DNA from: Rhodocyclaceae bacterium
GTDB lineage: Bacteria; Pseudomonadota; Gammaproteobacteria; Burkholderiales; Rhodocyclaceae
Length of the DNA stretch: 19,156 bases
Reading direction: 5' to 3'
Assembly (NCBI GenBank): GCA_013821865.1
Contig: PNJM01000012.1
Coordinates: forward strand, 1 to 19,156
In this document: positions 1 to 5,255 of the stretch, piece by piece
How the letters are laid out: every line of letters begins with the position of its first letter
How positions within the stretch are numbered: the stretch's first letter is position 1
Position numbers and translations under genes: made by a program
The notes under the pieces: generated by a model
Seen by the model: the letters and a program-made list of their open reading frames with translations, nothing else
Told to the model about the DNA's origin: nothing
Databases searched by the model: none

Positions 1-81
1 CACAAAAACTGTGACGGATTGCCTTGTTCAGCGTAAAGGTACCTTGTACAGTTTTCAACGTACAGTTTGGGTGCCTTTACG
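1..81 (+). promoter_or_regulatory. Partial res/control region of the Tn3-family resolvase
   Basis: Non-coding stretch ending directly at the tnpR start codon. It contains a dyad with arms GTAAAGGTACC (33-43) and GGTGCCTTTAC (70-80), matching at 10 of 11 positions, and between and beside them two direct copies of GTACAGTTT (46-54 and 60-68). Resolvase genes of Tn3-family transposons are normally preceded by a res site made of three paired resolvase sites that also covers the promoter. I infer that this is the tnpR-proximal part of such a site; the remainder lies left of the window. No clear Shine-Dalgarno is seen before the ATG. Confidence 0.5.
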
Positions 82-627
82 ATGCGCATTGGTTACGCCC
101 GGGTCTCCACGCAGGACCAGAAGCCCGAGCTGCAGCTCGATGCGCTGGAGGCTGCTGGGTGTGAACAGGTGTTCCAGGAAAAGATGTCCGGGAAGGTTCG
201 CGAGCGCCCGCAGCTGGAGGCCTGCCTGCGGACGCTGCGCAAGGGCGACACGTTGGTGGTCTGGCGCCTCGATCGCCTCGGCCGGTCCCTCAAGGACTTG
301 GTGGAGATCGTCCACGGCCTGGAAGGGCGCGGGATCGGCTTTCAGTCCCTTACCGAAAGTATCGATACGACTACTGCTGGAGGACGGCTGGTCTTTCACG
401 TGTTCGGCGCACTGGCCGAGTTTGAGCACAACCTGATCCGGGATCGCACCGTCGCTGGCTTGGCGGCTGCCCGTGCACGGGGACGGATGGGCGGGCGCCG
501 CCTCAAGCTGTCCAAGGCTGATGTTCGGAAGGCAGCAGCGATGCTCATGGACCCGATGATGACCAAGACCGAGGTGGCCTCTCACTTCGGCGTCTCGCGT
601 GTGACAATAACGACCCGGCCAAGATAA
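82..627 (+). CDS. tnpR: Tn3-family serine resolvase TnpR, C-terminal tail possibly altered
   Basis: A 181-aa serine recombinase that would resolve transposition cointegrates at res. The N-terminus reads MRIGYARVST with catalytic Ser9. The active-site arginine segment WRLDRLGRS is at residues 61-69, and the long E-helix region (LVFHVFGALAEFEH onward) precedes the DNA-binding domain. The ATG at 82 is preferred to an in-frame TTG at 67 because it gives the canonical start of the family. The C-terminal helix-turn-helix begins normally (TKTEVASHFGVSRVT) but ends at once with ITTRPR, where relatives usually continue with a few more residues. Its TAA is immediately followed by a Tn402-type inverted repeat at 628, so the last codons may have been replaced by that event. 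No transposase gene is visible beside it. The stop overlaps the ATG of the next ORF (TAATG). Confidence 0.85.
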   Translation: MRIGYARVSTQDQKPELQLDALEAAGCEQVFQEKMSGKVRERPQLEACLRTLRKGDTLVVWRLDRLGRSLKDLVEIVHGLEGRGIGFQSLTESIDTTTAGGRLVFHVFGALAEFEHNLIRDRTVAGLAAARARGRMGGRRLKLSKADVRKAAAMLMDPMMTKTEVASHFGVSRVTITTRPR

Positions 628-652
628 TGTCATTTTCAGAAGACGACTGCAC
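628..652 (+). repeat. Left 25-bp inverted repeat (IRi-like) of the Tn402-type element
   Basis: Terminal repeat starting TGTCATTTTCAGAAG and ending GACTGCAC. It pairs with 1635-1659 with two mismatches (the A/G at position 5 and the A/G at position 16). It abuts the TAA of tnpR. Confidence 0.88.
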
Positions 653-723
653 CAGACAACGCGGTTTGAAGGCTGTTGTGCAGTCGTCTATTGAACGAAC
701 AGTATCAGGAGTCCGCTGCACGA
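637..723. repeat. Subterminal transposase-binding repeats of the left end
   Basis: Three copies of a roughly 19-bp motif related to TCAGAAGACGACTGCACCA: 637-655 (direct, overlapping the terminal repeat), 674-694 (inverted) and 705-723 (direct, more diverged). In Tn402/Tn5053 elements such multiple repeats at each end are the binding sites of the TniA transposase. Toxin-like coding sequence starts right after the third copy, at about 724. Confidence 0.7.
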
Positions 724-926
724 ATGATGACCTCAAGCCGGTTCTGGTCGCGCTGGCGACCGATCAGCCCCTGGATGTGCGATACCGCGACCACGATCTT
801 TCCGGCGATTGGGCGGGCTACCGCGAATGCCACATCAAGCCCGACCTGCTGCTGATCTACCGCAAGTCCGACGCCGACACCCTGCGACTGGCGCGGCTTG
901 GCTCCCATAGCGAGCTGTTCGGCTGA

Positions 927-1052
927 TGCCAGTCGCCTTGTCCGCCAAACGATCATTAGGCGGCCAAACCGGACGCCTGTCCGAAAACATCTTGCGCAAC
1001 GGGATGACGGACAATAAGATAGGCGGACGGTATAACGGACAAATGGGCGGAA
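927..1052 (+). promoter_or_regulatory. Putative res site of TniR
   Basis: Intergenic region upstream of tniR rich in TGTCCG/CGGACA half-sites: TGTCCG at 939-944 and 978-983, CGGACA at 1008-1013 and 1036-1041, and CGGACG at 1024-1029. The pair 978-983 / 1008-1013 forms a 36-bp dyad. This spacing of inverted hexamers fits a serine-resolvase recombination site next to its own gene, as in Tn402/Tn5053. The tniR promoter should also lie here, but I cannot pick convincing -35 and -10 boxes. Confidence 0.6.
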
Positions 1053-1628
1053 ATGGCACTCATCGGCTATGCGCGGGTATCGACGGCGGAACAGGACACC
1101 GCCTTGCAGACGGATGCGCTGCGCAATGCAGGCTGCGAACGGGTTTTCGAGGACACGGCATCCGGGGCCAAGGCAGACCGGCCCGGCTTGGCCGATGCGC
1201 TGGCTTATCTGCGCGATGGCGATGTGCTGGTCGTCTGGCGGCTGGATCGGCTTGGCCGCTCCCTGCCGCACCTGATTGAGACGGTCGGCAAGCTGGAAGC
1301 ACGGGGCGTCGGCTTCCGCTCGTTGACTGAAAACATCGACACCACCACGCCGGGCGGACGGCTCATCTTCCATGTGTTCGGTGCGCTGGGCCAGTTCGAG
1401 CGCGACCTGATCCGCGAGCGCACCAAGGCCGGGTTGACCGCTGCCGCCGCACGCGGGCGCAAAGGCGGACGCAAGCCGGTTGTCACTGCCGACAAGTTGC
1501 AACGAGCGCGGGAGCTTGTCGCCAACGGCTTGAATGTCCGCGAGGCCGCCGCACGCCTCAAGGTAGGAAAAACCGCTCTCTACGCTGCCTTGCAGGCGGC
1601 CAGTTCTGGCAGTGCAGCCGACTCCTGA
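1053..1628 (+). CDS. tniR: Serine resolvase TniR of the Tn402/Tn5053 family
   Basis: A 191-aa serine recombinase that resolves cointegrates at the upstream res. It starts MALIGYARVSTAEQ with catalytic Ser10, has the conserved WRLDRLGRSL arginine segment and the GGRLIFHVFGALGQFERDLIRERT helix, then a C-terminal helix-turn-helix (LNVREAAARLKVGKTALYAAL). It is clearly similar to, but distinct from, the TnpR at 82-627. Its position just inside a Tn402-type terminal repeat, with its 3' codons running into the subterminal repeat at 1612-1630, identifies it as TniR (also called TniC). Full length for the family. The rest of the tni operon is missing. Confidence 0.88.
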   Translation: MALIGYARVSTAEQDTALQTDALRNAGCERVFEDTASGAKADRPGLADALAYLRDGDVLVVWRLDRLGRSLPHLIETVGKLEARGVGFRSLTENIDTTTPGGRLIFHVFGALGQFERDLIRERTKAGLTAAAARGRKGGRKPVVTADKLQRARELVANGLNVREAAARLKVGKTALYAALQAASSGSAADS

Positions 1629-1634
1629 TATTTC

Positions 1635-1659
1635 GTGCAGTCGCCTTCTGAAAACGACA
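1635..1659 (-). repeat. Right 25-bp inverted repeat (IRt-like) of the Tn402-type element
   Basis: On the minus strand it reads TGTCGTTTTCAGAAG...GACTGCAC. A further related repeat lies at 1612-1630 within the end of tniR. The bordering plasmid sequence begins at 1660. Confidence 0.85.
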
Positions 1660-1732
1660 GCCAGGCTGGCCGGGTGCAGTGAAAGCCAGGTCAAGCGCGT
1701 ATGGGCGCTGCACAACCAGGCGCAGGCGTGAC
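1660..1732. other. Junction sequence between the mini-element and upf31.0
   Basis: 73 bp between the transposon end and the upf31.0 stop codon. It begins with the small palindrome GCCAGGCTGGC (1660-1670). I see no gene, promoter or T-tailed terminator here, so the end of the long trb transcript is not obvious at this side. Confidence 0.4.
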
Positions 1733-2407
1733 CTACTCGGCCGCCTCCAGCTCGCGCAGGCATTCCATGATCGCCGCCCGCTCCAGCGGATCGAGCTTGG
1801 CGAGCTTCGCTTGCCAGCGGGCTTTCTTCCGCTTGATGCGCTCGCGCTCGCGGAAGTTGCTGCCGAGGTAGCGCAGATCGTGCAGCTCGGCCGGCTCGGG
1901 GTAGTTCATCCACAGCCGTTCGATAGCGATGCCGCCGCGCGTCATCGCGTTGAAGTCGATGGTTCTCCATGACGCCAAGGGAGAGCTGTCATAGATCGTT
2001 GAGCTGTAGCCCGACACCATCACCGCGCACGGCAAGCCGGCCAGCACGTCGAGCAGCCGCACGTGGTCGGCGTCGTCGTATTCGTGGCGGTATAGCTTGC
2101 CGCCGCGCCGGCTGTCCATCACGTAGGGCGGATCGGCGTAGACGAACTCGGAGCCGGTGAACTGGTGGGACTCCAGCCAGGCCACGGCGTCGCCGTGGTG
2201 CAGCTCCAGGCCGGGCACGTCGAGCTGCTGCCAGACCTCGATCACCTCGGGATCAACGTCGATGCCGACGCTGCGGGCAGCGGGCCGCTTGCGCTCCAGG
2301 ATGTTGCCGCCGCCCAGGTGCGTTTCGATGTACGTGTCGTGAGGCGGGATGTTGTTGATGATCGTCTGGTAGACGCCGGCACCGCCCTTGCCGCCGGGGT
2401 ATCTCAT
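1733..2407 (-). CDS. upf31.0: D12-class DNA adenine-N6 methyltransferase (upf31.0)
   Basis: A 224-aa Dam-like methylase that would transfer a methyl group from S-adenosylmethionine to adenine in DNA. Visible motifs: RYPGGK at residues 2-7 (motif X, the usual K-W/Y-x-G-G-K start), HLGGGN at 30-35 (SAM-binding motif I) and the catalytic ADPPYV at 91-96. The ATG at 2407 is preferred over longer upstream frames because it places RYPGGK at the very N-terminus and has a purine-rich AGGAAGAAGG in front; the upstream extension would translate the repeat cluster. The C-terminus is rich in Arg, Lys and Glu and probably helical. It corresponds to upf31.0 of IncP-1beta plasmids. No restriction endonuclease gene is next to it, so it acts as an orphan methylase, perhaps protecting the plasmid during transfer (inference). 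Confidence 0.85.
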   Translation of the reverse strand: MRYPGGKGGAGVYQTIINNIPPHDTYIETHLGGGNILERKRPAARSVGIDVDPEVIEVWQQLDVPGLELHHGDAVAWLESHQFTGSEFVYADPPYVMDSRRGGKLYRHEYDDADHVRLLDVLAGLPCAVMVSGYSSTIYDSSPLASWRTIDFNAMTRGGIAIERLWMNYPEPAELHDLRYLGSNFRERERIKRKKARWQAKLAKLDPLERAAIMECLRELEAAE

Positions 2408-2441
2408 GGCCTTCTTCCTGGAGTAAATCGGGACTTGGCCA

Positions 2442-2553
2442 GCATCGTCAGAAATGGCGATGCTGTCAAGGGAAGCCGGCCGGGCCTGCATCGTCAGAGC
2501 CGACGATGCGAAGCTGCTGGAGCGACCTGCAGCACCGCCAGGAATGGCGATGC
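2442..2553. repeat. Left cluster of three 22-bp imperfect palindromes
   Basis: Three 22-bp units at 2442-2463, 2488-2509 and 2532-2553, i.e. 46 and 44 bp apart. Each has arms of the form GCATCGYCA and TGRCGATGC (or a close variant) round a 4-bp centre. The same family occurs four times at 18384-18548. They fill the gap between upf30.5 and upf31.0. The published R751 analysis describes a family of repeats in the two insertion-prone zones of IncP-1beta plasmids; these appear to be that family. Confidence 0.85.
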
Positions 2554-2561
2554 CGGATCGC

Positions 2562-2993
2562 TCAGTAGGTGGGGATGTAGACCACCTCAATGTCCACGCG
2601 CTGGTTCTCGCGCCGGCCCTCGGCCGTCGAGTTGTCTGCCACGAAATCGGCGGCCGATGCGAAGTTCACCATGATCTTGAGCGGCGAGACGCCGCGCGCC
2701 ACCAAGTACGACCTGGCCGAGAGCGCACGGCGTAGTGCAAGGGCCTCATCGGCCGCGCTGGGCCGTAGTGTGCTGGTGCGCCCGCTGATGTAGATGATCG
2801 CCGCATTCCTAGCGTCGGCCAGCAGCTCCAGGGCCTCTGGCGTCGGCTGGAATGTCGCGCTGCTGTCGGGGAAGGACACCGATACGCCGGACTTGATCGG
2901 CGTGCCGAAGTTGCCGGCGTCGCCGGCGGCCAGTGCGCTTTGCGCGCTGACCAGGAACGCCAGAGAGAGGGCCAGAAGAACGGGTTTTCGCAT
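2562..2993 (-). CDS. upf30.5: OmpA-like exported protein (upf30.5)
   Basis: A 143-aa envelope protein. It starts with a clear signal peptide (MRKPVLLALSLAFLVSAQSALA, likely cut after residue 22). The rest resembles a short OmpA C-terminal, peptidoglycan-binding domain: a ValSerPhe strand with SATFQPT, a central YISGRT, and near the end NSTAEGRRENQRVDIEV, which matches the N-x-x-x-GR-x-x-NRRVEI signature. The ATG at 2993 is chosen over an in-frame TTG at 3008 because GGAG lies 9 bases before it and it begins exactly at the signal peptide. It follows trbP by 15 bp and is probably the penultimate gene of the trb transcript. Role in transfer unknown; anchoring to the cell wall is the likely function. 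Confidence 0.82.
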   Translation of the reverse strand: MRKPVLLALSLAFLVSAQSALAAGDAGNFGTPIKSGVSVSFPDSSATFQPTPEALELLADARNAAIIYISGRTSTLRPSAADEALALRRALSARSYLVARGVSPLKIMVNFASAADFVADNSTAEGRRENQRVDIEVVYIPTY

Positions 2994-3008
2994 GGGGCAG
3001 GACTCCAA

Positions 3009-3707
3009 TCAGAAGAACAGGTAGCCGGCCTTGCTCATGGGGATGCGGATCAACCAGAGCGAGGCCAGGTGCAGCGGGTAATAGGCGTAGAAGGCCCAGC
3101 GCAGGCGCGGCACGCGCACATCCACCCGCGAGGCCAGGAAGAGCACCGGCAGGGCTGCCAAGGCCCACAGGTTGCGATTGACGAACCACAGGGCCGCGCA
3201 GGCCAGCACCGCGACCGCCGCGGCGGCCCAGCTCGGCCGGCGCGTGTACGACCACACCGCCAGGCCGAAAGCCACGGCCGGCCACCAATATTCGACCGAG
3301 CTGCCGCCGACCAGGAACACCACGCCGGCGGCCGCCAGGTGCAGCTTGCCGCCACGTTCGACCAGGTAAGCCGTGGCCGTGACGACCAGCAGCGTGAACA
3401 TCACGTTGAGCGGCCACCAACCGGCGTACAGGCCGCCGAGGGCCACGAAGGGCACGGAGGCCAGCGCGCCGAACATCGCCAGGCGCGACATGGTGCGGCC
3501 GTACACGCCGCGTTCGAGCGTGCCCGGCCGGGCCAGGTTGTAGGCCAGGACGAACACGAAAAGGGGGAGCGCCACGCGGCCGGCCTCGAACAGCACCGGC
3601 AGCGTCGCGTTGAACAGGTACTTGTTGACGTGATCGCCGGTCATGAGAACCAGTGCGAGCCACTTCAACGCTTCGACGGTTCCATCAGGAATCCGCAGGG
3701 CCTTCAT
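3009..3707 (-). CDS. trbP: TrbP, TraX-family membrane protein
   Basis: A 232-aa polytopic inner-membrane protein with many hydrophobic segments spread along its length (for example ALPLFVFVLAYNLA, FGALASVPFVALGGLYAGWW, VMFTLLVVTATAYLV and AAAAVAVLACAALWFV). It belongs to the TraX family, whose F-plasmid member acetylates the pilin N-terminus. The conserved-looking MTGDHVNKYLF lies near residue 30. TrbC pilin is cyclised instead of N-acetylated, so the exact role of TrbP is uncertain; in RK2 it is not required for transfer in standard hosts. The start is the ATG at 3707, which shares one base with the trbO stop (TGATG); an upstream frame to 3908 only overlaps trbO. Confidence 0.85.
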   Translation of the reverse strand: MKALRIPDGTVEALKWLALVLMTGDHVNKYLFNATLPVLFEAGRVALPLFVFVLAYNLARPGTLERGVYGRTMSRLAMFGALASVPFVALGGLYAGWWPLNVMFTLLVVTATAYLVERGGKLHLAAAGVVFLVGGSSVEYWWPAVAFGLAVWSYTRRPSWAAAAVAVLACAALWFVNRNLWALAALPVLFLASRVDVRVPRLRWAFYAYYPLHLASLWLIRIPMSKAGYLFF

Positions 3708-3973
3708 CAGCGCCGGCCCCCGCGAATCGCGTAGGCGCGCAGCACCAGGAAGATGATGTAGAGCGCTGGCAGTGAGAGCACGAAGGCGATGGGCTTGCCG
3801 ATCCACGCCGGCAGCGCCCACAGCAGAAGGCCCAAGGCGAAGATCGGGCCGAGGCCCAGCAGAAGCAAATCGAGCTGGTTCTTGGCCTGCCCTTCCGCCC
3901 ACTTGCAATAGGCTTGAAGCAACCGGCCGACGCCCAGCGTGTACCGCATCATGAAGGCGTGGAATTTGTCCAT
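3707..3973 (-). CDS. trbO: TrbO, small membrane protein
   Basis: An 88-aa protein with two closely spaced hydrophobic segments (LDLLLLGLGPIFALGLLLWALPAWIG and PIAFVLSLPALYIIFLVLRAY), predicted to form an inner-membrane hairpin with a basic tail (IRGGRR). Size, position between trbN and trbP, and stop/start overlap with trbP identify it as TrbO. No enzymatic motif is visible. A perfect KorB operator lies one base upstream of the start codon, where a ribosome-binding site would be expected, which is odd for an internal gene. Confidence 0.82.
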   Translation of the reverse strand: MDKFHAFMMRYTLGVGRLLQAYCKWAEGQAKNQLDLLLLGLGPIFALGLLLWALPAWIGKPIAFVLSLPALYIIFLVLRAYAIRGGRR

Positions 3974-3974
3974 G

Positions 3975-3987
3975 TTTAGCCGCTAAA
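3975..3987. promoter_or_regulatory. KorB operator upstream of trbO
   Basis: Perfect 13-bp palindrome TTTAGCCGCTAAA, the KorB binding site of IncP plasmids, in the 28-bp gap between trbN and trbO. No promoter of its own is visible here. KorB is both a clamp-type repressor and the ParB-like partition protein, so an intra-operon site could serve either use. Confidence 0.85.
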
Positions 3988-4001
3988 TCGGAAGAGCCGG
4001 C

Positions 4002-4637
4002 CTACTCGGCCGACCCCTCGCGTGAAGTGTTGAAAGACACCGTGCGGGGCACGTAGCCGGCCACCGACACGCTGCGAGCTGCTGCGGCCGCTGGGGCGGC
4101 CTGCTGGGGTGCTGGTGCCGGCCTGGCCGCCGGCGTCGCCCGCTGGGCCACCGTCGCGGGCTGGCTGGGCGTCGAGGGCGTGGCCCCGGCCTTCGTCACG
4201 TCAAGCGTGACGAACCGAGCTTCGAGCCAATCGGCCCACTTCGACGCCTTGCGCATCAAGTCGGCCCGGTACACCGCGTTGTACTGCGGCGTGCGCGAGT
4301 GGTAGTTCGCCGCCTTCGTCCAGAGGTCGCCCTTGTCGTTGCGGATGTGCATCCGCAGCCGCCAGGCGGCCAGGTCGAACGAGTAGCAGCCGGCAGCCGC
4401 CACATCGTTCGCCGTGATGCCGTATCGGGCCAGGTCGCCCAGGTACGCGGTGTTGAACTGCATCGGGCCAACGTCATGCGTGCCATTCGAGTTGCGCACC
4501 CACTGGCCCGGCTTGCCGCCCTCTTTCTCGGCGACGGCCAACACGATGTTGACCGGCACCTCGTACTTGACGGCGGCCGAGATCGAGCAGACGACGCGCT
4601 CCTGGAGCTGCGGCGGCAGATCGGCGAAGAACGGCAT
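4002..4637 (-). CDS. trbN: TrbN, lytic transglycosylase
   Basis: A 211-aa SLT-fold murein transglycosylase that opens the peptidoglycan for assembly of the transfer channel, equivalent to VirB1. The likely catalytic glutamate is Glu39 in AVAEKEGGKPG (Glu37 is nearby). DVGPMQFN at 55-62 is the substrate-cleft motif (D-x-G-x-M-Q), and AANYHSRTPQYN is the third, C-terminal motif. From about residue 150 the protein is a flexible Ala/Pro/Gln-rich tail. The ATG at 4637 has a strong purine-rich ribosome site (GGGAGGGGAGGG). No hydrophobic signal peptide precedes the catalytic domain in this frame, so export may use another route or a different start. Confidence 0.87.
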   Translation of the reverse strand: MPFFADLPPQLQERVVCSISAAVKYEVPVNIVLAVAEKEGGKPGQWVRNSNGTHDVGPMQFNTAYLGDLARYGITANDVAAAGCYSFDLAAWRLRMHIRNDKGDLWTKAANYHSRTPQYNAVYRADLMRKASKWADWLEARFVTLDVTKAGATPSTPSQPATVAQRATPAARPAPAPQQAAPAAAAARSVSVAGYVPRTVSFNTSREGSAE

Positions 4638-4650
4638 GCCCTCCCCTCCC

Positions 4651-5238
4651 TCAGTTCAGCCAGGACTGACGGCGGCGCTCTTCGTCCTCGCGCCGGATGC
4701 GTTCGTTGTACTCGGCCAAGGCGCGGTCATAGTCGCGCGCTTCGACCCAATACCCGCCCCGCTCTGGCGTCCCGACATAGCGCGGCAGCGTGCCGCTGCT
4801 GGCGAAGTCGGTGTAGGCGTGGCCGGTGTAGGCCCCGCAGTAGTCAGGCAACTGGTTGCTGATGTACGTGCGCCCATCGTCGTAGCCGCCCGTCCACATC
4901 ACCAACGTCGAGTTCAGCGACTGCGCGTCGCAACGGCCAGCGCCGCGCGAGATCGCCGACACGAGCGACTGCATTTCCGGCGTCTGGCTCGCCACCGGGC
5001 AAAGCTGGAGGAAGTTCAGGCGGGCGCGGATCGTGTCCGACAGCTTGCGCTTCGTGATGTTGAAGTACCGCGACAGCGACGGCGTGCATTCGCTCGGGCG
5101 CGTGCCCGACGACAGGCACAGGATCGCCTCGCAGGCCAGGCGCGTGTCGCCGGTCAGCACGTCTTGCGCGCTGGCCGTGCCGGCGGTCGATCCGAGGGCT
5201 GCCACGAGGGCGGCCAGGGCAAACAGTTTCTTCTTCAT
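4651..5238 (-). CDS. trbM: TrbM, exported mating-pair protein
   Basis: A 195-aa protein with a classical signal peptide (MKKKLFALAALVAALGSTAGTASA, cut after about residue 24), so periplasmic. The mature part has several cysteines (including ACEAILCLSS, SECTPS, LQLCPVA, GRCDAQS and DYCGAY) suggesting disulfides, and a charged Arg/Glu-rich helical end (YNERIRREDEERRR). It matches TrbM in size and position. The family is defined by these cysteines, but its biochemical role is not known; RK2 transfer does not need it. AGGAGAG precedes the ATG. It sits 17 bp after trbL and 13 bp before trbN. Confidence 0.85.
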   Translation of the reverse strand: MKKKLFALAALVAALGSTAGTASAQDVLTGDTRLACEAILCLSSGTRPSECTPSLSRYFNITKRKLSDTIRARLNFLQLCPVASQTPEMQSLVSAISRGAGRCDAQSLNSTLVMWTGGYDDGRTYISNQLPDYCGAYTGHAYTDFASSGTLPRYVGTPERGGYWVEARDYDRALAEYNERIRREDEERRRQSWLN

Positions 5239-5255
5239 GGTTGGACTCTCCTTGG

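Larger units (their letters stand above)
627..926 (+). pseudogene. YafQ/RelE-type toxin, N-terminally truncated, fused in frame to transposon end
   Basis: The 99-codon ORF starts at an ATG that overlaps the tnpR stop (TAATG). Residues 1 to about 32 are simply the translation of the Tn402-type terminal repeats. From about residue 33 (NDDLKPVLVAL) to the end it reads as the C-terminal two thirds of a YafQ-family mRNA interferase: RDHDLSGDWAGYRECHIKPD, then LLLIYRK, then RLGSHSELFG. The positions matching YafQ His50, His63, Asp67, His87 and Phe91 are all present. The first roughly 28 residues of a normal toxin of about 92 aa are absent, and no antitoxin gene precedes it. An intact antitoxin of the matching family lies at the far right of the window. 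Probably a relic, but it is an open, catalytic-residue-complete reading frame. Confidence 0.75.
628..1659. mobile_element. 1032-bp Tn402/Tn5053-type mini-element (IRi-toxin tail-res-tniR-IRt)
   Basis: Bounded by 25-bp inverted repeats: TGTCATTTTCAGAAG... at 628-652, and the inverse of TGTCGTTTTCAGAAG... at 1635-1659. They begin TGTC and end CTGCAC, as in class 1 integrons, Tn402 and Tn5053. Extra subterminal repeats of the same motif are seen at 637-655, 674-694 (inverted) and 705-723 at the left end, and at 612-630 + 1000 (1612-1630) at the right end. Inside are only a truncated toxin ORF, a res-like region and tniR; tniA, tniB and tniQ are missing, so it could move only with transposition proteins supplied in trans. 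The 5-bp flanks differ (GATAA on the left, GCCAG on the right), so there is no target duplication. It may be a deletion remnant of a larger transposon rather than a fresh insertion. Confidence 0.8.

Noticed and set aside
628..1659. Class 1 integron
   Set aside because: The 25-bp ends are integron/Tn402-like, but there is no intI1, attI, gene cassette or 3' conserved segment; the gene inside is tniR.
705..1970. 421-codon minus-strand ORF
   Set aside because: It runs antisense through the toxin fragment, tniR and part of upf31.0 in a GC-rich region and has no recognisable domain.
2408..2590. N-terminal extension of upf31.0 to 2590
   Set aside because: The extension translates the 22-bp repeat cluster and overlaps the end of upf30.5; the methylase motif X begins at the ATG at 2407.
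3708..3908. N-terminal extension of trbP to 3908
   Set aside because: It lies wholly inside trbO in another frame; the ATG at 3707 overlaps the trbO stop as expected for coupled genes.
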